Positions 44,901-54,155 of a DNA stretch of 64,000 nucleotides are shown one piece after another. The notes under the pieces were generated by a model. That model worked only from the letters and a program-made list of their open reading frames with translations. It had not been told where the DNA came from and did no database searches. How positions within the stretch are numbered: the first letter of the stretch is position 1; every line of letters begins with the position of its first letter. Source of the stretch: Roseimaritima sediminicola (GTDB lineage Bacteria > Planctomycetota > Planctomycetia > Pirellulales > Pirellulaceae); assembly GCF_009618275.1 (NCBI RefSeq), contig NZ_WIAD01000022.1, positions 1-64,000 on the forward strand, read 5' to 3'. The position numbers were made by a program, and so were the translations under genes.

Positions 44901-45249
44901 AGGGTCGGGGGCAGTGGAGGGTCGTTGCTGTGCTAGCAGCTAGCTGTTGGGCGGAGCAGTGACTGTCCCCGCTCCGGGTTTCGACCCACACGATGGGCTT
45001 GGCTGGGCTGGACAACCGCATTGATCCCCGTCGCGATCCTGGTGCACTACTTCGTGTTTTGGCCTTTGCTTCGAATCCCGATCGAAATCTAGCGTTACGT
45101 GAACCCGCTGGGTATATGCTGCTTGTAGAGGACATTGTGTACGGGCTGGGGGCGAGCGGGCTCAGGTGCAACAGAATAACTTAATGCATCTGTTTTCCGG
45201 CCGCGCACTGTATCGGGTCGCGGCAACGGTGGTGGTGCTGCTGTGCAAT
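44901..45249. other. Intergenic gap after the cassette genes
   Basis: No gene or attC-like site could be supported. It contains the small palindrome GCTAGCAGCTAGC and, near its end, sequence shared with the spacer of the composite element at 61873 (GGGCTCAGGTGCAAC and TGGTGCTGCTG), so the right part is probably a truncated repeat element. Confidence 0.5.
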
Positions 45250-45320
45250 CCCCCTCACCCCCGCCCCCTCTCCCCCGAAGCCTGACTCGCTGGGGCTCGC
45301 CAGGCTTCGGGGGAGAGGGG
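45250..45320. repeat. Palindromic core of the composite repeat
   Basis: CCCCCTCACCCCC is followed by CTCTCCCCCGAAGCCTG and its inverted partner CAGGCTTCGGGGGAGAG. It lies just upstream of the M50-like gene; an almost identical directly repeated copy lies over that gene's 3' end at 45823-45896. Confidence 0.85.
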
Positions 45321-45341
45321 AGAAAGGTTTTTTGTTCCTAC

Positions 45342-45860
45342 ATGGACTTCAAAAAGCTTGGTTGTAGGATTTTGACGAAACGCATCATTAAAATCGTTGT
45401 TTTGCTTGTCGTCTCTTGGGTGGTGATGGCGTTCACGCATGAAGCGGGGCACCTCCTCGGCGGGATGGTTTGCGGAGCGACGCTGACGGATTTTGACCTG
45501 GCGCCCTGGCGGATGCCGTACAGTCTGCACGCTCCCGATCCACACCCGTTGGTCACGCTGTGGGCGGGGCCGCTGTTCGGCGTGGCAGCACCGCTGTTGG
45601 TTGCGGCGATCCTTCGCAAAAGCTGGGGGTGGTTCGTTGCCGATTTCTGTCTGCTCGCCAACGGTGGCTACCTGGCACTCGCCTGGGTGTCGGGCGATCC
45701 GTTCCTCGACACCCCGCGTTTGCTCGATGCCGGAGCCCATCCGGCCACGATCGTGTTGTACTGTGTCGCGACCATCGGCACCGGTTACGTTCGGTTTCGC
45801 TCCGACTGTAGGCAGGTGCTGTCCCCCTCACCCCCCGGCCCCCTCTCCCCCGAAGCCTGA
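45342..45860 (+). CDS. M50-like membrane metalloprotease
   Basis: A protein of about 172 residues. A basic start is followed by a membrane segment carrying the zinc motif HEAGH (H33, E34, H37), then hydrophobic segments (about 66-85, 95-112, 130-150). ANGGYLALAWVSGDPFLDTP carries Asn and Asp residues in the position of the M50 family's third-ligand segment. It resembles the small M50B-like membrane peptidases. The last 13 residues (LSPSPPGPLSPEA) and the stop are encoded by an inserted palindromic repeat, so the native C-terminus was probably altered. The gene lies between two copies of that repeat. Activity is uncertain. Confidence 0.7.
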   Translation: MDFKKLGCRILTKRIIKIVVLLVVSWVVMAFTHEAGHLLGGMVCGATLTDFDLAPWRMPYSLHAPDPHPLVTLWAGPLFGVAAPLLVAAILRKSWGWFVADFCLLANGGYLALAWVSGDPFLDTPRLLDAGAHPATIVLYCVATIGTGYVRFRSDCRQVLSPSPPGPLSPEA

Positions 45861-45896
45861 CTCGCTGGGGCTCGCCAGGCTTCGGGGGAGAGGGGG
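45823..45896. repeat. Palindromic core overlapping the 3' end of the M50-like gene
   Basis: A second copy of the 45250-45320 palindrome in the same orientation. It supplies the last 13 codons and the TGA stop of the M50-like gene. Confidence 0.85.
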
Positions 45897-45936
45897 AGAA
45901 ACGACCAACGGAGAAACGATCAGGGGAAGAAACCGC

Positions 45937-46108
45937 TAAGCACGTCGGCATGAATCTTTCGGTGAAACCCCGCGACAACACCCTCCCGCGCAGCGGGAGG
46001 GTCGGGCTCTTAGGCCCGGGGAGGGCCCTGCGAAAACCCTCTCCGGGCCTGAGAGCCCGACTCTCCCAAAGGGAGAGTGATGCCGAATTAAAGGTTGCGA
46101 CGTGCTTA
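45937..46108 (+). repeat. MITE-like element, long form
   Basis: 172 bp bounded by TA-AGCACGTCG and CGACGTGCT-TA, nearly identical to the copy at 35636-35806 and in the same orientation. It lies in the gap between the M50-like gene and kdsD and encodes no protein. Confidence 0.88.
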
Positions 46109-46135
46109 GTGGTTGGTCCAGGTTTCCTTCTAGGG

Positions 46136-46202
46136 GTAGCTGATCTCGCCAGAGATTGGACGGAAGCGGCGAGCAGATCCAAAGTCTGGCGACTTCAGCT
46201 AC
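46136..46202. repeat. 67-bp paired-hairpin repeat (BIME-like), second copy
   Basis: The inverse of the 21000-21066 unit: GTAGCTGATCTCGCCAGAGA at one end and AAGTCTGGCGACTTCAGCTA at the other, with a short variable middle. It lies 90 bp before the kdsD start. Confidence 0.8.
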
Positions 46203-46291
46203 GCTCAGATCTGTGTTGTTTCCCGTGGGCGTTCGGCGTTACACTTCCGTTCGAACCCTCGTTCCCTTTCCGCACCGAAGGCGCGTCACGG

Positions 46292-47338
46292 ATGACTCAG
46301 CCCCTTGCCCAGAATGCCGCCCCTGCCGGCTCGCTGCAGACGCCGCTGGAGCGTTTGCGCTTTGTCCGCGAGATCGTGGCTCGCGAAGCCGACGTGCTGC
46401 GACAAGTCGCTGCTAGCATGACGCTCGACGCCGTCGAGGCGGCGCAGCGCACGGCCGAAACACCGGGCAGCGTTATCTTGACCGGAATCGGCAAAGCGGG
46501 GTTGATCGGCCGAAAACTGGTCGCAACGCTTGCTAGCACAGGTACTCCGGCTCAGTTCCTGCACCCTTCCGAGGCGATTCATGGGGATTTGGGCGTGGTC
46601 CGCAGCGGCGACCTGGTCTGGGTGCTTTCCAACAGCGGCCGCAGCGACGAAGTCTTGCAGATTTTGCCCGCTCTGCGGCAACAAGCCCAAGCTTTGGTGG
46701 CCCTGACGGCCGATAAAGACAATCCGGTGGCGGCCGCGGCCGATTGCGTGGTCACCCTGGGCAAACACGACGAAGCCTGTCCGCTGGGACTGGCCCCGAG
46801 CAGCAGCACCGCGGCGATGCTGGCCGTGGGTGATGCGATCGCTTTGCTGGCTAGCCAGCTGCGCGGGTTTTCCCAGCACGATTTCGCTCGCTTCCACCCC
46901 GGTGGCAGTTTGGGCAAAAAACTAACGCGGGTCGAACAATTGATGCGGCCCTTGCCGCAGTGCCGGGTCGCCCGGCAAACGGCGACCGTGCGGGAAACCA
47001 TTTCCGCGGCGGCCGACCGGACGCGGCGGACCGGCGCGGTGATGTTGGTCGACGAGAACGGCTGTTTAACAGGATTGTTTACCGATAGCGACTTGGCACG
47101 TTTGTTGGCCGCCCGCAGCGATGACCGCCTGGACGATGCGATCGACACGGTCATGACGCGCGGCGTGCGCACGGTGCAGGTGGGCGATCGTCTGGGCGAC
47201 GCGATCGCGGTGCTGGCTGGACGCAAGATCAGTGAATTGCCGGTCGTCGACGCCCAGGGCCGCCCGGTGGGATTGTTGGATATTACCGACGTGGTTTCAT
47301 TGTCCGAGCCTTCGCGAGCGGCGATCCCGCTGCGATAA
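46292..47338 (+). CDS. kdsD: Arabinose-5-phosphate isomerase (KdsD/KpsF family)
   Basis: A protein of about 348 residues that converts ribulose 5-phosphate to arabinose 5-phosphate, the first step of Kdo synthesis for LPS. The SIS domain (about 45-185) has GIGKAGLIGRKL, SNSGRSDEVLQ and the family-specific FHPGGSLGKKL. Two CBS domains follow (about 215-275 and 285-345; VMTRGVRTVQVGDRLGDAI). ATG 46292 was chosen because the frame upstream runs through the MITE and BIME repeats. kdsC follows after 48 bp, and the LptA/C-like gene 13 bp after that, forming a Kdo/LPS-export operon. Confidence 0.93.
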   Translation: MTQPLAQNAAPAGSLQTPLERLRFVREIVAREADVLRQVAASMTLDAVEAAQRTAETPGSVILTGIGKAGLIGRKLVATLASTGTPAQFLHPSEAIHGDLGVVRSGDLVWVLSNSGRSDEVLQILPALRQQAQALVALTADKDNPVAAAADCVVTLGKHDEACPLGLAPSSSTAAMLAVGDAIALLASQLRGFSQHDFARFHPGGSLGKKLTRVEQLMRPLPQCRVARQTATVRETISAAADRTRRTGAVMLVDENGCLTGLFTDSDLARLLAARSDDRLDDAIDTVMTRGVRTVQVGDRLGDAIAVLAGRKISELPVVDAQGRPVGLLDITDVVSLSEPSRAAIPLR

Positions 47339-47386
47339 CGACGACCCGAAACCCGAGCGAATTGGACTTTTCACGAGCACCCCTTG

Positions 47387-47929
47387 ATGACGCACCCCGC
47401 ACTGGCCAGCGACGCTTCGTTGGCCGCCAAGATCAAACTGATCCTTTCCGACGTCGATGGCGTTTTGACCAACGGTCAAATCATCTACGACAACAGCGGT
47501 GTGGAAACCAAAGCCTTTCACGTTCGCGACGGGCTGGGCATCAAGCTGTGGCAGCGGGCGGGCCATCAGTTCGGGATCCTGACCTCGCGCAACAGCCAGA
47601 TCGTGCGAATGCGAGCGGCCGAGCTGGGGATCGAAACGGTCCGCCAGGGGATCGAAAGCAAATGGCCGGCGGCCGCAGAGATGATCGAGGCCCTGGGGCT
47701 GACTCCCGAACAGACCTGTTACATCGGCGACGACCTGCCCGACCTGTCGGTACTCCGCCGCGTCGCCCTGCCGATCGCCGTTGCCGATGCCGCGGCAGAT
47801 GTCCGCGCGGCGGCCACCTGGATCACCAAGGCGGCCGGTGGCGAAGGCGCGGTGCGTGAAGTGATCGAGCGATTGCTGCGGGCACAGGATGTGTGGGAGG
47901 AAGTGGCGTCGGTGAAAGTCAACTCGTAA
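47387..47929 (+). CDS. kdsC: Kdo-8-phosphate phosphatase KdsC
   Basis: A protein of about 180 residues of the HAD subfamily C0/IIIC. It hydrolyses KDO-8-P to Kdo and phosphate. Motif I is LSDVDGVLTNG (two catalytic Asp), motif II is LTSRNS, and the late motif is GDDLPDLSVL. The start is ATG 47387; the TTG immediately before it is the alternative. It has no cap insertion, as usual for this tetrameric enzyme. It is in operon order behind kdsD. Confidence 0.92.
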   Translation: MTHPALASDASLAAKIKLILSDVDGVLTNGQIIYDNSGVETKAFHVRDGLGIKLWQRAGHQFGILTSRNSQIVRMRAAELGIETVRQGIESKWPAAAEMIEALGLTPEQTCYIGDDLPDLSVLRRVALPIAVADAAADVRAAATWITKAAGGEGAVREVIERLLRAQDVWEEVASVKVNS

Positions 47930-47942
47930 GCGAACTGCGCCG

Positions 47943-50900
47943 ATGGCTGCCAGGCTGCTGAACTACACGATCGCGTTCGCCGTGTTGGCCGTGGGAGCCC
48001 TGCTCTATCACGTCACGGTGGTGCGTTGGCTCAAACCACCCGACGTGGTCCTGGCCGAGATCGTGCATGTCCGTCAAGCCGCCGAGCCGTCGCCGCTGGA
48101 CCAGATGTTTCCCGAAGGCTCCTGGCAGCGCAGCGCCGGCAAACGCCTGATCATCAAAGATCAGGGCTATGTGCTGTTCAGCGAACGCAAGCAGATCACG
48201 CCCAGCCAGTGGCGGGTGTGGCCGGTCACCGTGGTGATGCAGCGACACGGCCAACCCTCGATCGTGATGGACGCGCCGGAGGGTGCCGAGGTGACGTTCG
48301 CCGAAGCCCTGGACGTGGTGGGCAGCGAAGCTCCGCCGATCAAAGGCGGCCAATTAATCGGCAAGGTCTCGATCCGCAGCACGGCCGCTCGGGCCGGTGA
48401 GTCGCTGCCGATGCGGGACCAGCTGGAAATCCAAGCTTCCGACGTCGGGATCGACAGCCGCCGCATCTGGACCAACGAAGCCATTCACCTACGGTGGGGA
48501 CAAAGCGTCCTGGACGGCCGCAACCTGACGATCCGCTTGGCCGGCGGGGGAGCGATTCCGACCAGCGGCGGCCAGTCCCCGTTGTCGGTCCTGGACAGCA
48601 TGGAGCTGGTCTATCTGGAACGTTTGCAATTGCCCGTGCCCGGACGCGGCCGCATTCACGGCGGCGCCGGACCGGCGGGTACGAAAGCTGCCGGTGCAAC
48701 TCCCCCCGATGTCTCCGGCGACACGGCCGATGTCTCCGGCGACACGGCCGATGTCTCCGGCGACACGGCCGATGTCTCCGGCGACACGGCCGATGTCTCC
48801 GGCGACACGGCCGAAGTTCCTGACGGCACGGCCGAAGTTCCCGACGGCACGGCCACGTTGACCTGCAAGGGCCGCGTCACCTTTGACTTCGCCACCGACC
48901 TGCTGCAGCTGCGCGATTCGGTGCGGCTGGTGCATCAGCCCCACGAGGGGCCTGAGGACACGATTCGGTGCGATCGGGTGACCTTGGAATTTAACAACCC
49001 GTTGGCGTCGGACCTGGCGCGTGAGTCGGTCGACGATTGGCTGCAGGAAATCGAAGCGGTGGGCCGGCCGGTGTTGATCAAACTGCCCTCGGTCGAGGCC
49101 GAAGCCGTGGCCGAATCGATCCGCTACGACGCCGAAGCCGGGACGCTGCATGTGCAGGGCAGTGCCGGAGTGCGGCTGGCGTACCGCGGTGTGAATTTTC
49201 AAACCTCCGACTTCGTCTACCAGTTTCACGCCGACGATCCGGAGCGAATCGGAGCTCTGGATTGTGCCGGCAGCGGCTTTCTGGATTTTCAAAACGACCC
49301 TTCGCTGGCCATCAAGACGTTGCGGTGGAGCAAAGGCCTGCGGTTGCAGCCGTTGGCTGACGCGGATCGATACGAGGTCTGGATCGATGGCAAAGTTACG
49401 ACAACTCTGACCGACGGCGGCAAGATCCTGGCCGATACGCTGCGCGGCAGCTTTCGGCGCTTAGCTCCCGATCCCAAGAAACCGGCCCAGCACGTCCAGG
49501 AACCCCGTTCGCTGGCGACGCTGGAGCCCGAACAGGCGTCGGCGACCGGGAATGTGGTTTTTGACACGTCGTTGATGTACGCCGAAACCAATCTGTTGCA
49601 ATTGTTCTTCGACGTGTTGAAACCTGGCGACCAGCCTGCCGGAGAGCCCGGGGTGGCGTTGAATCCGGCATCGGGAGCGGCCAAGCGGTTTTGGGTGCGG
49701 CAGCCCGAGCAGGCCGACACCGTGACGCCGGTCGCGCGGCCGCGTCCGACTCTGACCGCCGAATCGGTGCACGCGAATTTGACGTTGGCCGGTCGTGAAG
49801 TGGTCGGCAGCGATTTGAGTGTCGTCGGGCGGGTGCGTCTGAAACATCGCATGGCGACCGAACGGGCCGTCCTGCCGCTGACCGCCGCGGGCGAGAAACT
49901 GCGCGTGGTCAGCAAAGGCGGCCATGACATGATGCAGATCACCGGCGGCCCCGAGCCCGCTCGGTTCGACCTGGGCGACGGGTTCTTCGTCGGCCCGCTG
50001 ATCCGCGTCAGTACCAGCGACAACTATGTCTGGATCAACCGGCAGGGGCACCTGCAGATCCCCACCGCACTGTTGCCCGGCGGCGGCGTCGACGGCGGAG
50101 CTCCGAGCGGCGCGTCGGTTGCCCCAAACCCGTTGGCGACCGGCCGCGGCGCCCGCGCCGAGGCGACGATGCACTGGGCTGCGCCGCCGAGCTGCCGCTG
50201 GGGCGGAGAGATGTTTTTCGACGGGCGGACGGTCGAACTGGCCGGCGGCGTGCAGCTGGACGCGGACCTGCGGATGGGCCAAGAACAAACGCCGTGGAAA
50301 TTGGTGGCCACGGGCGGCCAGATGCAGATCGCCCTGGACCGGCCGGTGCAGATTCGTCAGAGCGACGCGGTGCGGGAAGCGGCCCTGGATGCGATCACGC
50401 TGCGGGGCACGCCCGAGCAGCCGGTTTTCGTGACGGCCGATCAGAGCAACGCCCAGGGAACGGTTCAGGCTCGGCACGTCTTCAGCGCTCCGCAATTGGT
50501 GGTCCAGCCGCAAAGCGGCCAGTTGCACGGCCCGGGGCCCGGATGGTATCGCCAGTGGGCCGTCGCCCAGCAGGACAGCGCGTTCTCCGGGCTGGTCCCC
50601 GAAGGCCATTTGATCGGAACGCATTTGACGTTTGCCGATCGGCTGCACGGCGATCTGGCGCGAAAAGAGTTGCGCTTTGAACAGAGCGTCCGGATCGGCG
50701 TCCGGCCGGTCCGCTCGTGGGAGGAAACGTTCGACGCCCTCGCGATGGATGCGCTGGATGTCGGCCAAGCGACGGTCGATTGCCAAACCCTGCGGTTGGC
50801 TCAAGCTCCGCAGTCGCCGGCCCCAGTGACCGCCACGGCACCGGCGGGATTCAGTGCCTTCCCGGGTGGGCAAGACCGCGATGCGCACGGCGGCGGAGCG

Positions 50901-51224
50901 CTGCTGGACGCCTGGGAGATCGAGGCGCTGGGCAGCGTGGCATTTCGGGTGCGAAACGAGCGCGGCTTGTTCGAAACCACCGGCAACCGAGCGTCCTACG
51001 CCACGGCCAAGGACCTATTCATCATCGAAGGCGACGGCCGCCAACCGGCGCGGTTAAAGCAGACGCATCCCAGCGGTCTGCCGGGAGCGAATATCGCGAT
51101 GGGGATCATCAAGATCCGTCCGCAGGCGATGGAGGTCGACGGGCAATTGCAATCCGCTTCGCCTGGAATGCTGCCGGCCAGCATGCGAAAAAGGCAGCCG
51201 CTTGCTCGTCCGGGTCGCCCTTGA
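47943..51224 (+). CDS. Giant LptA/LptC-like LPS-export scaffold protein
   Basis: A 1093-residue protein with one N-terminal membrane anchor (about residues 7-27; LNYTIAFAVLAVGALLYHVTV) and a long beta-rich periplasmic part. Several OstA/LptA-like segments are seen (e.g. GRVTFDFATDLLQLRDSVRL, ADTLRGSFRRL, NRASYATAKDLFIIEGDG), so it may be an LptC-type anchor with an extended LptA-type groove. It starts 13 bp after kdsC, where lptC and lptA lie in many Gram-negatives. A 7-unit Asp/Gly/Thr repeat (codons 256-304) is a flexible insert. Its 3' end overlaps the convergent zinc-ribbon gene by 116 bp. The family call is good; the role is inferred. Confidence 0.72.
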   Translation: MAARLLNYTIAFAVLAVGALLYHVTVVRWLKPPDVVLAEIVHVRQAAEPSPLDQMFPEGSWQRSAGKRLIIKDQGYVLFSERKQITPSQWRVWPVTVVMQRHGQPSIVMDAPEGAEVTFAEALDVVGSEAPPIKGGQLIGKVSIRSTAARAGESLPMRDQLEIQASDVGIDSRRIWTNEAIHLRWGQSVLDGRNLTIRLAGGGAIPTSGGQSPLSVLDSMELVYLERLQLPVPGRGRIHGGAGPAGTKAAGATPPDVSGDTADVSGDTADVSGDTADVSGDTADVSGDTAEVPDGTAEVPDGTATLTCKGRVTFDFATDLLQLRDSVRLVHQPHEGPEDTIRCDRVTLEFNNPLASDLARESVDDWLQEIEAVGRPVLIKLPSVEAEAVAESIRYDAEAGTLHVQGSAGVRLAYRGVNFQTSDFVYQFHADDPERIGALDCAGSGFLDFQNDPSLAIKTLRWSKGLRLQPLADADRYEVWIDGKVTTTLTDGGKILADTLRGSFRRLAPDPKKPAQHVQEPRSLATLEPEQASATGNVVFDTSLMYAETNLLQLFFDVLKPGDQPAGEPGVALNPASGAAKRFWVRQPEQADTVTPVARPRPTLTAESVHANLTLAGREVVGSDLSVVGRVRLKHRMATERAVLPLTAAGEKLRVVSKGGHDMMQITGGPEPARFDLGDGFFVGPLIRVSTSDNYVWINRQGHLQIPTALLPGGGVDGGAPSGASVAPNPLATGRGARAEATMHWAAPPSCRWGGEMFFDGRTVELAGGVQLDADLRMGQEQTPWKLVATGGQMQIALDRPVQIRQSDAVREAALDAITLRGTPEQPVFVTADQSNAQGTVQARHVFSAPQLVVQPQSGQLHGPGPGWYRQWAVAQQDSAFSGLVPEGHLIGTHLTFADRLHGDLARKELRFEQSVRIGVRPVRSWEETFDALAMDALDVGQATVDCQTLRLAQAPQSPAPVTATAPAGFSAFPGGQDRDAHGGGALLDAWEIEALGSVAFRVRNERGLFETTGNRASYATAKDLFIIEGDGRQPARLKQTHPSGLPGANIAMGIIKIRPQAMEVDGQLQSASPGMLPASMRKRQPLARPGRP
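48708..48854 (+). repeat. In-frame 21-bp tandem repeat, seven units
   Basis: Five copies of GATGTCTCCGGCGACACGGC+C are followed by two copies of the diverged GAAGTTCCTGACGGCACGGC+C. They encode DVSGDTA x5 and EVPDGTA x2 inside the LptA/C-like protein. It is a likely variable-number site. Confidence 0.95.
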
Positions 51225-51732
51225 TGAAGTTCACACCCATCACGAACAGAACCGACAGGATGACCAAGCCGATCAGGATGATCAGCAGGACCCACCAGGG
51301 CAAGCCAGCACTTTGCAGTTTGCGCTGCAGTTCGTCCTCGGTCAGCATGTCGCTCTGAGCTTTGCTGAGCAGGCCCTCGCCGGCCATCTCCCGTTCGGCT
51401 TCGCTCCGGTGTCCGGCGATGACTTCGCCGGTCTGGGTGTTGTAGCCGCATTCGATGCAGAGGATCGCCCCGGGTTTCATATCGCTGGTGCAGTTCGGGC
51501 AGGTCGCGCCCTGGCGTTGTTTCAGGCCGACTTCGTCGAACAGGTCCTCCATCCCGCTGTCGGCGCCGCCGAACCCACCGGCTGCCGGGGAGCCGGCCGC
51601 CGGAGCGGCGGCTGCGGGGGCGTCGGGAATTTTCAGCGGCTGTTTGCAGTTGGGACAGCGGACTTTTTTGCCGGCCAGTTCATCTTTGACCTGAAGTCGC
51701 TTTCCGCACGCACACGTGGCGGCAATGGGCAT
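51109..51732 (-). CDS. Zinc-ribbon membrane protein
   Basis: A 207-residue protein starting at MPIAATCACGKRLQVKDE. It has two zinc ribbons (CAC ... CPNC at about 7-29; CPNC ... CIEC at about 78-98) separated by an Ala/Pro/Gly-rich linker, then a charged stretch and one membrane segment (WWVLLIILIGLVILSVLFVM, about 149-168). Such two-ribbon single-pass proteins are frequent and uncharacterised in planctomycetes. The frame stays open far upstream through groEL, but that antisense part is not coding. Its C-terminal 38 codons overlap the end of the convergent LptA/C-like gene. Confidence 0.78.
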   Translation of the reverse strand: MPIAATCACGKRLQVKDELAGKKVRCPNCKQPLKIPDAPAAAAPAAGSPAAGGFGGADSGMEDLFDEVGLKQRQGATCPNCTSDMKPGAILCIECGYNTQTGEVIAGHRSEAEREMAGEGLLSKAQSDMLTEDELQRKLQSAGLPWWVLLIILIGLVILSVLFVMGVNFIKGDPDEQAAAFFACWPAAFQAKRIAIARRPPSPADGS

Positions 51733-52059
51733 GGTGGTGTTGTCGGGGCTGAGAGAAGGGAACTCGCTATGTGTGTCAGTGTAGCCTGCAAACAGGCCGC
51801 TGCCACTGTGACAGCGTGCGAATGCTGGGACCAATCGGTTCTGCCAACCTGCCGAGCCTCTGTTCCCGCGGGCATCGGTGAAAAAGTCGCAAGTCTTTAT
51901 CTGGTAGTGGTTTGTGGCGCAATCTTGGTTTTTCGGCACACGGCTTGCTTGACGATGCAACATCATCGATCGGACTGTCAGGTCCGATCCATACCGCATG
52001 CAAACCAATTTACCCCTCTGCGTAACGCATCCAAATTTTCCATCGGAGGCTAGAGACAC
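51733..52059. promoter_or_regulatory. Upstream region of groES
   Basis: A 327-bp gap between divergent genes that must hold the groES promoter. I find no CIRCE element (TTAGCACTC-N9-GAGTGCTAA) and no convincing sigma-32-type box. A palindrome CGGACTGTCAGGTCCG lies at about 51970. GGAGG about 10 nt before the ATG is the ribosome-binding site. Confidence 0.4.
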
Positions 52060-52377
52060 ATGGCAACCGCCACCAAAGCAAACACGAAGATCCGCTTGCA
52101 ACCCATGGGCGAACGCGTTGTCGTGCAGCGAGACCAGGGCGAGGAAACCACGGCCGGCGGCATCGTGTTGCCCGACTCGGCTCAGGAAAAGCCGGCTCGC
52201 GGCACGATTGTAGCCATCGGAACCGGCAAATTGCTCGACGATGGCAGCCGCTCCACCCCGCAGGTCAAAGCTGGCGAGAAGGTGTTGTTCAGCAGCTATG
52301 CGGGCGAGACCGTCGAGATCGACGACGTGGAATACCTGCTGATGCGTGAAGACGACATCCTGGCGGTGATCGAGTAA
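52060..52377 (+). CDS. groES: Co-chaperonin GroES
   Basis: A 105-residue 10-kDa chaperonin that caps the GroEL ring. Family features are IRLQPMGERVVVQRDQGEE, the mobile loop TAGGIVLPDSAQEKPARGTI, VKAGEKVLFSSYAGETVEID and the end YLLMREDDILAVIE. A short N-terminal extension (MATATKANTK) precedes the conserved start. It is cotranscribed with groEL 90 bp downstream. Confidence 0.97.
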   Translation: MATATKANTKIRLQPMGERVVVQRDQGEETTAGGIVLPDSAQEKPARGTIVAIGTGKLLDDGSRSTPQVKAGEKVLFSSYAGETVEIDDVEYLLMREDDILAVIE

Positions 52378-52428
52378 GCCCGTCCGGCCGGGACCGACTC
52401 GACCCCCCCCTCCACCGTTTTGCTGTAA

Positions 52429-54087
<1,659 letters not shown>

Positions 54088-54120
54088 GACCTCGAACGTC
54101 TAGTCGATCGATAAAAAAAG

Positions 54121-54155
54121 AACCTCGGCAAGCCAGGCTTGTCGAGGTTTTTTTA
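54121..54155 (+). terminator. Rho-independent terminator after groEL (probably bidirectional)
   Basis: AACCTCGGCAAGCC pairs with the inverted CTTGTCGAGGTT, followed by a run of seven T; a run of A precedes the stem, so it can also stop transcripts from the opposite strand. Its T-run overlaps the stop codon of the convergent AGE-family gene. Confidence 0.9.

Noticed and set aside
44992-45185. A third attC site or small gene after cassette gene 3 (GACAAC ... GTTACGT)
   Set aside because: The candidate boxes have no pairing inner arms, and the short open frame there has no start signal or protein-like features.
48708-48854. A possible CRISPR-like array
   Set aside because: The seven 21-bp units are contiguous, without spacers, and in frame within a coding sequence.
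51733-52059. A CIRCE/HrcA operator upstream of groES
   Set aside because: No TTAGCACTC...GAGTGCTAA pair is present; the only palindrome seen is short and unrelated.
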